Shown here one piece after another: positions 47,279-57,539 of a stretch of 64,000 nt of DNA. Source of the DNA: Theocolax elegans (taxonomy: Eukaryota > Arthropoda > Insecta > Hymenoptera > Cerocephalidae). The stretch is taken from positions 627,501 to 691,500 of the forward strand of contig CM047428.1 of NCBI GenBank assembly GCA_026168455.1, read 5' to 3'. The notes under the pieces are model-generated. The model saw only the letters and a list, made by a program, of their open reading frames with translations. It was not told where the DNA came from and ran no database searches. Every line of letters begins with the position of its first letter. Positions within the stretch are counted from its first letter, which is position 1. A program made the position numbers and the translations under genes.

Positions 47279-48355
47279 ATGAATTTATTTCAAACATTGT
47301 GGAGATCTCAATTATTTCTACAATCTTTATACAATTGTAAAAATGTATCAAGATCGGTGACAACAATGTCAATTAGAGATGCTTTACACAGCGCATTGGA
47401 CGAAGAATTAGCTAGAGACGAAAAGGTATTCATTATAGGAGAAGAAGTGGCTCAGTTCGATGGTGTTTACAAAGTTACAAGAGGCCTTTGGAAAAAGTAT
47501 GGAGATAAAAGACTTATAGATACACCTATAACCGAAGCAGGATTTTGTGGATTAGCAATTGGTGCTGCATTAGGAGGATTAAAACCTATATGTGAATTTA
47601 TGACTTTTAATTTTTCTATGCAAGCTATAGATAGAGTAATAAACGGCGCAGCTAAAAATCTGTATATGTCTGCGGGAAGATATTCGGTACCTATTGTATT
47701 TCGTGGACCAAATGGTAATGCTAAAGGACTTGCAGCTCAACATTCTCAATGTTTTGCTGCTTGGTATATGCATGTACCTGGTTTAAAAGTTATGTCTCCC
47801 TCGACGTCTGAAGATTTTAGAGGATGCTTGAAATCAGCTGTAAGAGATCCAGATCCAGTTGTATTATTGGAAAGTGAGTTATTGTACAACGTGGAATTTC
47901 CTGTATCCGATGAAGCAATGGATAAAGATTTTACTGTCCCCATTGGTAAGGCAAAAATAGAAAGATCGGGTAAACATATAACTTTGGTATCTCATGGGCA
48001 AGCCACTTGGCATACTTTAAAAGGAGCAGAAATTTTGAAAGGAGAAGGCATTGATGCTGAAGTTATCAATTTAAGATCTCTAAGACCTTTGGATTGGGAA
48101 ACTGTTTTCAAATCAATAGGAAAGACTCATAGATTGATGACTGTTGAATTGGGCTGGCCAAGATGCGGTGTTGGTTCTGAAATTGTTGCAACTGTAATGG
48201 AAAATCCAGTATTTTTTCAATTAGATGCTCCTGCAGTAAGATGTACTGGAGCTGATGTTCCAATGCCTTATTCAGAGAAAATAGAATACGAATGTACACC
48301 AAAAGAAGAGCATATAGCAGAATATGCTAAGAAAGTGTGTGGATCTAAAATTTAA
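47279..48355 (+). CDS. PDHB: Pyruvate dehydrogenase E1 component subunit beta, mitochondrial
   Basis: Beta subunit of the thiamine-diphosphate-dependent E1 enzyme, which decarboxylates pyruvate in the mitochondrial matrix. The 358 residues match the usual family length (about 359). The first 30 residues ([19 protein letters not shown]) are basic and hydroxylated without acids, a mitochondrial presequence; mature-like sequence starts at [14 protein letters not shown]. Family landmarks are intact: [29 protein letters not shown] with the conserved Glu, [38 protein letters not shown] and GADVPMPY. I chose the ATG at 47279 because the preceding frame has only TTG. It has no intron and some loosened stretches ([15 protein letters not shown]; the C-terminal 25 residues), which could mean an intronless paralog. 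AATAAA follows at 48428. Confidence 0.95.
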   Translation: MNLFQTLWRSQLFLQSLYNCKNVSRSVTTMSIRDALHSALDEELARDEKVFIIGEEVAQFDGVYKVTRGLWKKYGDKRLIDTPITEAGFCGLAIGAALGGLKPICEFMTFNFSMQAIDRVINGAAKNLYMSAGRYSVPIVFRGPNGNAKGLAAQHSQCFAAWYMHVPGLKVMSPSTSEDFRGCLKSAVRDPDPVVLLESELLYNVEFPVSDEAMDKDFTVPIGKAKIERSGKHITLVSHGQATWHTLKGAEILKGEGIDAEVINLRSLRPLDWETVFKSIGKTHRLMTVELGWPRCGVGSEIVATVMENPVFFQLDAPAVRCTGADVPMPYSEKIEYECTPKEEHIAEYAKKVCGSKI

Positions 48356-48427
48356 TTTGTACGCATACAAATCATACAAATTATTTATTTAATTAAAATT
48401 TGAATTATTTGATAAAAAATGTATTGA

Positions 48428-48433
48428 AATAAA
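48428..48433 (+). terminator. PDHB polyadenylation signal candidate
   Basis: AATAAA 73 bases beyond the stop, in an A/T-rich 283-base gap before the next gene. Confidence 0.5.
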
Positions 48434-48637
48434 ACTTAAACAATTTTTACATAATTTATTATTTACAATTTATTTTTTTCAGATGAAACGTTCAGATAAA
48501 ACATTAAGATAGACTGTATTAAAAAGATTATTTCTTCAAAGTAAGGTAAACAAAAATATCATAATGTTAATGAAAGTTGAATTAATATTTATTCATTAGT
48601 ATGAAAATAATTTTAGAAATTACCAGCTTTAATAACA

Positions 48638-50128
48638 ATGTACCAGGCAAGAGATAAAGTATTCTGGTTTGCAATATGTTCTCATACTTTTATTTTCTTT
48701 GTGCAAATAATTTTTAATGCACTGTGTCCAGACCATAATGCAGATGCATTTCGTATGCCAACAGATCCAAATGAAAATTATTCATTTCTGGACAATATTG
48801 TATCTTTTCTGTTTGGAGGATTAACAAGATGGGATGCTCAATATTATATACATATTGCTAAATATGGATACACATACGAGAATACTCTTGCTTTTTTCCC
48901 ATTATTTCCTATGATGATTAGATATATTGCTATGGTACTTCGAATAGAACCAATACTTAATTATAGTAATACAATTGTGATATCTGGTTTTCTAATTAAT
49001 TTTGTATGCTTTGTAAAAGCAACACTGATTTTATACGATCTCACTGAAGCAATTTTCAAAGATAACAAAATAGCTTATAGAGCAGCTGTACTGTTTTGCA
49101 TAAATCCAGCAAGAATATTTTTTACTGCCATTTATACAGAATCAATGTTTGCTTATCTAACATTTTACAGTATGCTCGAAAGTTTTAACAATAACCCATG
49201 TGTCTTTCTACCATTAGGCCTTTCTAGTCTTGTAAGATCAAATGGATTAGTTAATATTGGATTTCCAATTTATATTTGGATTAAAAATTTTTTGTCTACT
49301 ACCATACCAAATTTTATGTCCGAGTATAAATACTACCATTCTAACAAAAGATCGTTACTTTTTGACTTGAGACACATAATTATCAGCATGTCTCAAATAA
49401 TTAGCGTTACATTATTTTCTTTACTTCCATTTTGTCTTTTACAAGTGTACAATTATTCTAAATTTTGTCAAATTAAAACAAATACAACAACTATTTTGGA
49501 TCATGTACAAGAATATGGAATAAAGCATGATCTATTGATGCCAGAAAGAGATGAGTTTTCATGGTGCAAAACTAAAATTCCAATAGCTTATTCTTATGTA
49601 CAAAGTAAATATTGGAATGTAGGATTCTTAAATTATTACCATTTGAAACAAATACCAAATTTTGTTCTAGCTTTACCAATATTATACATATTTATACGAT
49701 GTTGCTGTGACTACTTTATGGAGCATAAATTAAAATTTTGCACTACAAAATTATTGACTACCATTTCAAATCAAAATAAGTCTGAAAATAAAAAATTTCC
49801 AATAGAAGTATTTGTCTTTATAGCACATGGATTGTTTTTAACATTATTTTGCATATTCTTTGTACACATTCAAGTGAGCACTCGTTTGTTGTGCTCTGCA
49901 AGCCCATTACTTTATTGGTACTGCGCTCTGACTACTTTATCAAGTGACAAATCAAGAAAAGTTAAATTATTGGAATATGAAATTCCGGACAATGTAATTT
50001 CTAAATGGAAAGTGTTTTTCTTAACGCAACATCATTATACTTTTGAAGAAAAATTGATGTTTGGATATTTTTTTAGCTACATTATAATGGGTTGTTTTAT
50101 GTATTCAAATTTTTTACCTTGGACGTGA
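48638..50128 (+). CDS. PIGV: GPI mannosyltransferase 2 (PIG-V family)
   Basis: Adds the second mannose to the glycosylphosphatidylinositol anchor in the ER lumen, using dolichol-phosphate mannose. 496 residues, in the range of animal PIGV. Visible landmarks: the luminal motif GGLTRWDAQYYIHIAKYGYT (about 60-79) followed by LAFFPLFPMM, then CINPARIFFTAIYTESMFAY (about 154-173) and LSSLVRSNGLVNIGFP (about 195-210). At least eight hydrophobic segments follow, among them FVLALPILYIFI and FIAHGLFLTLFCIFFVHIQV. A likely membrane anchor lies at the N-terminus (FWFAICSHTFIFFVQIIF). The gene has no intron and is 282 bases after PDHB on the same strand. AATAAA sites lie at 50209 and 50219. No disruption is visible. 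Confidence 0.95.
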   Translation: MYQARDKVFWFAICSHTFIFFVQIIFNALCPDHNADAFRMPTDPNENYSFLDNIVSFLFGGLTRWDAQYYIHIAKYGYTYENTLAFFPLFPMMIRYIAMVLRIEPILNYSNTIVISGFLINFVCFVKATLILYDLTEAIFKDNKIAYRAAVLFCINPARIFFTAIYTESMFAYLTFYSMLESFNNNPCVFLPLGLSSLVRSNGLVNIGFPIYIWIKNFLSTTIPNFMSEYKYYHSNKRSLLFDLRHIIISMSQIISVTLFSLLPFCLLQVYNYSKFCQIKTNTTTILDHVQEYGIKHDLLMPERDEFSWCKTKIPIAYSYVQSKYWNVGFLNYYHLKQIPNFVLALPILYIFIRCCCDYFMEHKLKFCTTKLLTTISNQNKSENKKFPIEVFVFIAHGLFLTLFCIFFVHIQVSTRLLCSASPLLYWYCALTTLSSDKSRKVKLLEYEIPDNVISKWKVFFLTQHHYTFEEKLMFGYFFSYIIMGCFMYSNFLPWT

Positions 50129-50208
50129 AAAAAAGTACACTCAAAAACAAATTGCATCATTATACACTAAATTATCTAATTCTAGTCGTCGATGTATAAT
50201 TATTTAAG

Positions 50209-50224
50209 AATAAAAGTAAATAAA
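50209..50224 (+). terminator. PIGV polyadenylation signals
   Basis: Two AATAAA hexamers within 16 bases, 80 bases beyond the stop. Confidence 0.5.
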
Positions 50225-50535
50225 TCTTTATACATTCTCTAAATTGATTTTATTTTTTAACCAATAAACAATATTTTTTACTTTAAACGATTTAAAAATG
50301 ATATTCAATATTTATACAGTGGCGGGTAAAAGCATGTTATTCGTAAAATGTCGGTAATATTTTCGTATTATCCACCATCGTCATAAATTACCGTTTATGA
50401 CGCGTCATTAATTACAAACTGCATATTTGTATTCTTGCATCATACCGAAATGTTTTTGTACACGTAATGTATGTGTTCCGGTGCAGATCTTGACAAGTGT
50501 CTGTGTTTTTTTTTGTAATTTAGGATAAACACAAT

Positions 50536-50696
50536 ATGGATCAATCAACGATCCGAACATTGCCTATATTTATTAATATAGCTATGTCTATTTGTACATA
50601 TTTTGTAACAGTGCGTTTAATACCAAGCCTGAAAGATATGTTTATAAAAGCTAACCTATTTGGTATTGACATGAGCAAAAAAAACAAAATAAAAGT
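50536..50696 (+). CDS. DPAGT1: DPAGT1 exon 1
   Basis: The ATG opens the frame; the exon encodes the first membrane helix and the [16 protein letters not shown] cytosolic segment. The donor is AAAGT followed by GTAAGT. Confidence 0.92.
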
Positions 50697-51595
50697 GTAA
50701 GTACAATTTGTCATTGTTTAACGAGGATTTTATCCTATTCAATAATTTCAATTGATTCATTTTAGTTATTTAATTTTACATTATCTTTGAACTTTCAGCC
50801 CAGAAGCTTTGGGTGTTGTCAGCGGATGCACTTTTTTGGTCACTATGTTTCTTTTCATTCCAATACCGTTCAGCGATCATATTTTTAAGAATATAGATTT
50901 TCCACATAATGAGGTAAAATTTTGTAGTCTTATTATTATTGTAATTATTATGGACTTTAGATTGACAAACTTCTTTGTCGTAATAATATTTATATTGTAA
51001 TAATAATATTAAAATTTAAGATTTACTTCTGATATTGTTGAAAACTCTTATTTGAGTGAATAATTATCTTTTCTTTTTTTATATTACTTTCTCTCCGTGC
51101 AATAAATATCATTTTTCTTACCATAATTTCAGAAGTTTTTTTATTACAGTTTGTCGAACTGCTGGCAGCTTTACTTTCCATATGTTGCATGGTGCTACTG
51201 GGATTCGCGGACGATGTACTCGATTTGAGATGGAGGCACAAGCTACTGTTGCCTACGATAGCTAGTCTACCGTTACTAATGGTGTACTACGTCAATTTTA
51301 ATTCAACTCTGATAATAGTTCCTAAACCGGTGAGGCCATTACTGGGCTTTTCGATAGATTTATGGATATTTTACTATGTATATATGGGAATGCTGGCTGT
51401 ATTCTGCACAAATGCCATCAACATATTAGCCGGAGTGAATGGACTGGAAGTAGGACAAAGTTTAGTAATTGCGACGAGTATATTAATCTTCAATGTAATA
51501 GAATTGTCCAGCGAAACATGGAAGACTCACAGATTCTCGATGTACTTCATGATTCCATACATAGCCACGTCGCTCGCGTTGCTAAAGTACAATTG
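50536..51595 (+). CDS. DPAGT1: UDP-GlcNAc:dolichyl-phosphate GlcNAc-1-phosphotransferase, C-terminus missing from window
   Basis: First committed enzyme of the dolichol-linked N-glycan precursor (yeast ALG7), an ER membrane protein. Exons: 50536-50696, 50799-50913, 51150-51595, in matching phases, giving 240 codons plus two bases. Seen: [19 protein letters not shown] (first membrane segment), [39 protein letters not shown], then [14 protein letters not shown] with the DD metal motif, and [17 protein letters not shown], the family signature. The third exon ends KYNW at TG followed by GTAAGTAAAA, a strong donor. The family is about 400 residues, so some 160 remain. I do not find them on either strand between here and the end of the window; only 506 bases separate the donor from the convergent gene's stop. 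Confidence 0.93.
50799..50913 (+). CDS. DPAGT1: DPAGT1 exon 2
   Basis: Acceptor GAACTTTCAG, donor AATGAG followed by GTAAAA. Encodes [20 protein letters not shown] then [14 protein letters not shown]. Confidence 0.92.
51150..51595 (+). CDS. DPAGT1: DPAGT1 exon 3 (catalytic DD and NAINILAG motifs)
   Basis: Acceptor TTTATTACAG. Starts [18 protein letters not shown], carries [11 protein letters not shown] and [16 protein letters not shown], and ends at [11 protein letters not shown]. Composition is GC-richer than exons 1 and 2. Confidence 0.94.
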
Positions 51596-52101
51596 GTAAG
51601 TAAAATAGAAATAAAGAAAAGTAAAGTACATAAGATACAAGTACATTTGTGGTAAATACTCAGAAGAAAGGAGGGAGGGAGGGGGGCGGGGTGGTAGGGA
51701 AAGAAAAAGGAAAGTAATGTTATGTCTCAACTTTTATTTAATCAGTTTTAAATCTCTTGTAAATACAAAACAATAGTACAGTCTTCTTTGATGATGGTCT
51801 TGATGAAACGCAAGGTTCGCTCGAGACTCGAAAAGATAAAGCTATAATAACGAAAAGGAAAAAAGATAAATATATGGAGAGTCACCTCGTTAATAAGGAG
51901 GCAGAAAAATAAAGGATAATAAATCTTCTCTGAAGTGCGCGTGAACGCATCATTGGTGTCTACGCAAGTGTCTCGAATGGATCGCGAGATTCGATAACGA
52001 GTTAATATCACAGTCGGGGTCGCGCGCGTGTATGTCCGAGCAGTATAGGTATATATATAATATATATATATATATGTATATATATGTATCGGTATCAATA
52101 A
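51596..52101. other. Gap between convergent DPAGT1 and GT17 genes
   Basis: Should hold the GT17 gene's 3' untranslated region (its AATAAA appears on the minus strand at 51733-51738) and DPAGT1's missing continuation, which is not there. It also has a G-rich run at 51668-51698 and (TA)n at 52050-52087. Confidence 0.7.
51733..51738 (-). terminator. GT17 gene polyadenylation signal candidate
   Basis: AATAAA on the minus strand about 365 bases beyond the stop. Confidence 0.4.
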
Positions 52102-52790
52102 TCAATAGTAGTCTAGCTTGGCGTAAAAGTTCTCGAGGAGCCAGTCGTATTTCCAAGTCTGGTTCATTACTGTTTCAGGAGCGTAATACGATTCCGTGGA
52201 CTTGTGAGCCCTAACGAGACTGGTCTTCTCGTCGAACCAGGTACCTGAGCCAATGAGGTCCTCAATGAACGGGACGTCGACGTTCTTCTCGATCGCGTAC
52301 TCGCGAGTTCTGTTCTTCTCACGCAAGGCAAGGATTATGTTGGCCGGGCCTTGGCAGAACTGGCAGTACCACCCACCGTAGTGATTCAAGTCACCGATCA
52401 CGAGGCCGAGAGCTTCGCGCTCCGCGATCTCCTTCTCGAGGACGAGGGAGTTGAATCGGTAGGCCTCTCGCATCAGCCCGACGGTGCACGCGCCTATCGT
52501 GATCGTGGTACGTAGAGGATGCTGCCAGAAGAACCCAAAGACGGACCATCGAAGACGGAACCCGATGGGTTGGGGCCAACCGTCGTACGTCTTTAGGAAC
52601 ATGAGGGCACGTCCGTTCAGGATTTGCTCGGCGTCGGTCGTCACGTAGATGTCGTCGTCCCGAATGTTACGCACCGCTCTCTTCACCTTCTCCCAGACGT
52701 ATTTCGAGATCACTCTGGCTGGTTTCTTCGCTTTCGCCACCACGTTCACGTAGAGGATCTTATCCTGCTGCTTACCCAGGAACCCCTTAC
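52102..52790 (-). CDS. GT17 gene, main catalytic exon and stop
   Basis: Acceptor ATCGTTTGGCAG. Begins KGFLGKQQDKILYVNVVAK and ends LLENFYAKLDYY before TGA. Confidence 0.93.
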
Positions 52791-55783
52791 CTGCCAAACG
52801 ATCACTCCGTTATCTTCCATTATTTGTAAGGGATCAAGAAAATCAAGAACATTGAAAACAAGAACGCCTCTCTTACCCAACTTGTGCCGGAAATTGTCCT
52901 CGGCGACACTGAAATCACAGACAACGAAGAGATCGACGACGTCGTAGAGCTCCTCGATAATCACTTCGGCGATGGCCGAGTTGTAATCGTTGACGTAGAA
53001 TGTGTGGATTATGCGCCTCGCGAGTTTGCGCCTCTCCAGTCTGACGTTTTGTTTCGAAGCCATGATCGCTCGCCAGACGACTTCGGGCTGGCCGCAGTCG
53101 GAGCCATGCCAACCTGGCTCGCAAGCGCATCGCTCCTCGCGACGGGTCCGTCGGTCGTTCACTCCGAATCGCCAGCATAGCGTACGGTTGTACGATTCGA
53201 ACAACCGGGAGGTTTTCACCTCTCGTAGACTCGTCTCACCCGTGATCAGCTTCGATTCCCTCGTCCGATTCTCGTAGTACGCGTCTCGAGCTACAGCCTG
53301 AAATTTCAACATCGATTTTTATCGTTTTTCTTTGGAACCATCGTTTTTTTGAATGGAAAACATTTTTAATGACCAAACGATCGTACGTGTGCCGAACGAC
53401 CAGAAACGATGCTGCTCTTTTTTACTGGTTCTTTGATATTTCTGCGATCATTTGCTCGTTAAAAGAATCTTTTTTTATTATTTTCAATCTCGAACATTTA
53501 TTCTTTCTTAATTTTACTAATAAGACTATTGTAACAAAATTTGTTCGCGTAGATCAACAAAGTTTATTTTTCTCACTTTTTAAATCAAAAATTATATTTA
53601 AACCGTCGAATTAAAAATATGAACAACATTCATACAGATCAAAACATAAGGGACATTTTTAACTTTTTAGAAAAAAAATCATTTTTGTAATAATAATTAA
53701 ATAAACAATCTTTGGTAATTTTGAGTGTAAAAGCGTATTCACTTTCAGTTATTGTTATTAATCAGAAAGTAAACGATAATAAAAATTAAAATTCGGGATA
53801 CATTGTTTAAAGCACGGATATGGGCACAACGTAAAGATTATTTCTAAAAATTAAATTTTGGTTTATAGAAAAATATAAGACATACCCACTTTTCGCTTCT
53901 GATATTTCCTATTGATTTTTTAAAAGAGTTACTAACAATATGTTATCGATTTTCTTCAGTTTTTGTTCACTGCCTTTTCAAGAATCAACAAGAGTTTAAA
54001 ATATTATTAAAGGGAGATGAAACTTGTTACCATCCGAGTAATTTATCGAGTTAGAAGTATTATTTTTACGCACATCAACTCATATATTAAAATCTAAGTA
54101 AAATTATAAGAACAATGCTTATTGTTACAATACAATCTATGATTGTGCAAAGTATTAAGATTATATTGTTACATTAATTAATGAGACTAAACGTTTTCAA
54201 AATTTTATTCGATAATTATTGATTTCGATGTAATTTATGATAATCAATGAAACTTTGCACTACCATAGTTCAATTGCATCGCAACAGAATTAGAGTATTG
54301 TTTTGTAAATTTTACTTAAATACGGATATAAAAGATTAATTATTTATAAAACGGTATTGCGTCATGATTCTGGCAGTAACATAACGTGTTTGATATCCCC
54401 TTAACAAATAATTATTGTCGATAACAAACTAGCATAAAATATTTTATTGACATCTTATCTACATGTCGAAATAGTGGTAAAGTTGTTCAATTTATTTTAA
54501 AAAGTCCCAAGAACGATACTTTACCTTTTGATGTAGGAAAGCTTAATTTTGGTTTGAGAATTCTTAGTAACGCGCGAGGGAGCTTTCGCGGTTAACTTTC
54601 CGGTATCTAAATATAACGTTCAATTCGTTTAACTTAGTCGAAAGAGCCTCTGGTTCTCTACTCGAGTAGTTCGTGTAGTGCATTTAGAAAAAACTTTTGT
54701 AATTGATAATCGCAAAAATTGTGATTCGGTGCTAAGAGATATTAAATTAGTCTAATTTATTCAATAAAATAAATGTCCTTGAGTACCGGAGCGATATGAT
54801 TTTAAGAAATATCTTCATCCATCGATAATTACGTTTATTGTTACCGTTGGAAAATATTGAATAAAACCCCGGTTAAAAAATAATTATCGAAAAAAAGGTA
54901 ACAAGGAGAACGTCATATGTTTTGTTCATGCTCTAACTCTAGGGTATATTTTGTGATTTGAAAATATGAAGGAAGCCAGAGCGCCAGATCTTAACAATCG
55001 TTTTTACGAAAGTTATACGTCATCAAAGGAGATATTTGAAAAAAAAAAATTTACTTAGATCGCTTATAACTCTTGAAGATTAGAGATAGACTATTGAACT
55101 AATATTTTAAAAAAAGTTGAGTGTAAGTAGATAGGCCTTGAAAAAAAATCTCCAATTTGCTAATTTAGTGCAAAGTTATAGCAGAAACAAAAGTTGAAAG
55201 ATATTCTGACTAAATAAAATGAACAATTTAAGTACTTAATTTTTATGAAAATATCTTATTCCTGCAACTTTTGTTTCTGCTATAACCTTGCACCAAACTA
55301 CCGGATTGAAGGTTACTTTTTTAAAAATCCTACATTTAAGTAGACTATTTTGCAAATTTTGGATCGATTGTAAGATACACGATGTTCTCCTTGTTAATAA
55401 AATCTAGTTTGAAAGAAGAGAAAAGAAACGGAATAAGTATAGTAATGAAAATAATGAAAAGTGGATAGATGATGGTCGTACCCGAGGTATCTCGACATCG
55501 AGGAAGGTGACGACGGCGTCCCTCGAAGGAGGCGGATTGACGTCGGTAACGTGAGGAGTGGACGCGACGTATATCATGACGACGAGTACTTGAAGTACCA
55601 GTAGGGTGTAGAGCAAACCCAGTTTCCAATCGAGCCGAGTCTGCATCGCATCGTTTTCTTTATCCGAACGGGTAGATTTGATCAGTGGATCTTCATCGTT
55701 ACTCTCGTCGTCGGTAGTGTTGGTACCGCTGGTGCTGGTACTCGGGGTGCAGCTCCCGGTCTCGATCGTACCGGTTCCTCGAC

Positions 55784-55814
<31 letters not shown>

Positions 55815-55908
55815 GATTGCTGCTTGTCGAGCGAGCCCGGCTCTTCTTCGTGACCTGACCCGGTTGGATGCATTTAACCCTGGGATTCGAGACCCTCGGC
55901 TTGTACAT
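52102..55908 (-). CDS. GT17 family glycosyltransferase (beta-1,4-mannosyl-glycoprotein GlcNAc-transferase, MGAT3-like), start exon not identified
   Basis: GT17 enzymes are Golgi type II membrane proteins; vertebrate MGAT3 adds the bisecting GlcNAc to N-glycans. Exons (minus strand): 55908-55482, 53297-52877, 52790-52102, with matching phases; at least 511 residues. The first exon holds a poly-Ala tract (CAG repeat), a Ser/Thr/Asp-rich stretch, then DWKLGLLYTLLVLQVLVVMI, the signal anchor. The second has an EGF-like CACEPGWHGSDCGQPEVVWR and VVDLFVVCDF. The third has HKLGKGFLGKQQDKILYV across the junction, DDDIYVTTDAEQILN (the family's metal/donor-site region), FLKTYDGWPQPIGFRLRW, HYGGWYCQFCQG and GSGTWFDEK. 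The core DADE-type motif reads TTDAEQI, a variant. Coding DNA is GC-rich, unlike the neighbours. The exact acceptor sugar is unknown. Confidence 0.9.
52877..53297 (-). CDS. GT17 gene, stem and early catalytic exon
   Basis: Acceptor GAAATTTCAG, donor AAGTTGG followed by GTAAGA. Ends at EDNFRHKL plus one base. Reading through the donor gives an open but non-family extension, so the 86-base intron 52791-52876 is preferred. Confidence 0.9.
53298..55481 (-). other. GT17 gene intron (2.2 kb)
   Basis: AT-rich. It contains a fragment related to the TTAA-flanked family (about 53640-53740, compare 37130-37210) and an inverted repeat at 55130-55330. No exon is visible. Confidence 0.75.
55130..55330. 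repeat. Inverted repeat inside the GT17 intron
   Basis: TTATAGCAGAAACAAAAGTT (about 55177-55198) and its reverse complement (about 55265-55286) are perfect around a roughly 70-base loop; the pairing continues imperfectly outward. Probably a decayed hairpin element. Confidence 0.7.
55482..55908 (-). CDS. GT17 gene, membrane-anchor exon
   Basis: Acceptor GTGAATTGCAG, donor CCTCGG followed by GTACGA. In the frame of the anchor it starts CTSRGSRIPGLNASNRVRSR, passes poly-Ala, and ends FLDVEIPR. The only in-frame ATG is next to the anchor (MQTRLDWK). The phase needs two bases from an upstream exon, or translation may start at that ATG. Confidence 0.85.
55785..55818 (-). repeat. (CAG)n repeat encoding poly-Ala
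   Basis: About nine CAG/GCA units; in the reading frame that continues into the membrane anchor they give alanine. The two other frames give poly-Ser and poly-Gln and are not the coding frame. Confidence 0.85.
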
Positions 55909-57400
55909 CTGCAATTCACACGTTATGCAACACCTATAGATTATACTTCCTTCTACCTTTTCTCGATGGGTTCGCTAAATTTCACTTATGTCTACGTAAT
56001 ACAGTATCGTTTGAAATTTCTTTAAGGAGATGTCCTTGATCTGTACCTTACACACCCATTTATACTGACATTATCGATTTTTCATTTTATGCAGTGAATT
56101 TTGAGCGTACCTACATTCTATGTATAGATATATATACATATAGATTGCAGTTGGTACGTTGGAAAAATTGGGAAATTTTACGTATTTCATCGAAGAAAAT
56201 AAAAAATTGTATTGTCGTTAATGCGACATGTCAAATCTGAACGTAATTCGTACGCGGCGATCAAGTGGTATAGAATAAGCTTATTTACAGAGCAAATTTA
56301 TCGAGAAATAATCACATTTTCATTAATAAATAATGCATAATCAACTTTCGTCGGTAACCAGCTACTCCAAAATCTTAATAATTTAAAAAAATGATTTATT
56401 AAATTTCTAGATGATCAGTTCAGAGTATATTTATGTGTTTCTGCTATTAGGGGATTCTATCCCCTTAAACGCTACGACTGTACTAAATTTCAGAGAATAC
56501 TTATATTTGAAACATCGCATTGGAATTTCGAGTGAAAATTAAACAAAGCTTAAAAGATTAAAATATAAAGAAGAAATATTATTTTAATGATATTTAAATA
56601 AATAATAATAACACTGAATAACACTCAATAGTGATCATCGAATTGTTAGATTTAAAGTGGAAAAAACAGGTATTAAAGACAAATTTTGAACTTTGACGTA
56701 TTCGCTCAACTTTTAATTTATAAATTCGACAGCGTTCTCCAAAATTCTAACATTTATAAACCAATATACACTCTAAACGTTGAGGTGCAAAAATATTGAT
56801 TGTATATAATGTGCAGTAAATCGACAACTTTTGAACAGTGCAATTCCTACCAAATTGCACTTTCTCAAAAGTCTATATTTGTAAATCGATAAATGCAATT
56901 CTTTTAACAAGAGTAAAGTTGTCGATTTACACATTACATATCGTCAAGTTTTACACTTTAAGATCCATACAGATACATCACAAAATAAGAAATTAATCAA
57001 AAATTGTCTCGCTATATTAAATTGAATTTAATTTATTCTTGTCGGAATAAATTTTAAATTATATATACGACCTTATTATAACGAATATAATAGTTGGAAT
57101 AAAAATAACGTCGACGCGTAATGATAAATTTAGCGAAGAAAAACGGGTCATCCGGTAAATGACAATAATTTAATAAAAAATTAAAAAACAGGTAGCCTCG
57201 TCTATCGCGAAACGAGAGAGGAAGCAACAATTTAAGTGACTCCGATATACAACGATATAGTTAAAAATGCGTACACCCGGAGTTTAAACCAAAGAAATGG
57301 TACATACAGTATATGCGTATAATTATGAACGTATATACATATACTATATAAATTTATTCCCGATAAAGTATATAATGTAACGTATACTGCACTGCTATAC
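55909..57400. other. Upstream of the GT17 anchor exon
   Basis: AT-rich and non-coding, with a hairpin element at 56808-56937. An upstream exon of the GT17 gene is expected in this direction but not identified. Confidence 0.5.
56808..56937. repeat. Hairpin element, TAAATCGACAACTTT arms
   Basis: AATGTGCAGTAAATCGACAA and (reverse) TAATGTGTAAATCGACAAC pair with one small indel; the inner part also has GTGCAATTCC / AATTGCAC pairing. About 130 bases in all, no coding capacity. Confidence 0.7.
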
Positions 57401-57539
57401 ATAATTTTCGTTTACGCTTCAGCTGTTTGTAAAAACTGCGCTGTATATTTCGCTTATATCATTTGGCAAACATATACTGGATATATTATAAAGTATATAA
57501 TACTTAAAGAAAAATAGTAAAAAACGAATAATTACGCAC

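Noticed and set aside
52765..52790. A 26-base micro-intron (GTAAGG to CAGCAG) to join the GT17 frames
   Set aside because: Far too short for an insect intron. The donor at 52876 and acceptor at 52791 give an 86-base intron with perfect phase and restore the family sequence HKLGKGFLGKQQDKILYV.
55682..55914. Poly-Gln and poly-Ser frames over the CAG repeat
   Set aside because: Only the third frame (poly-Ala) continues into the membrane anchor and the splice donor that joins the next GT17 exon.
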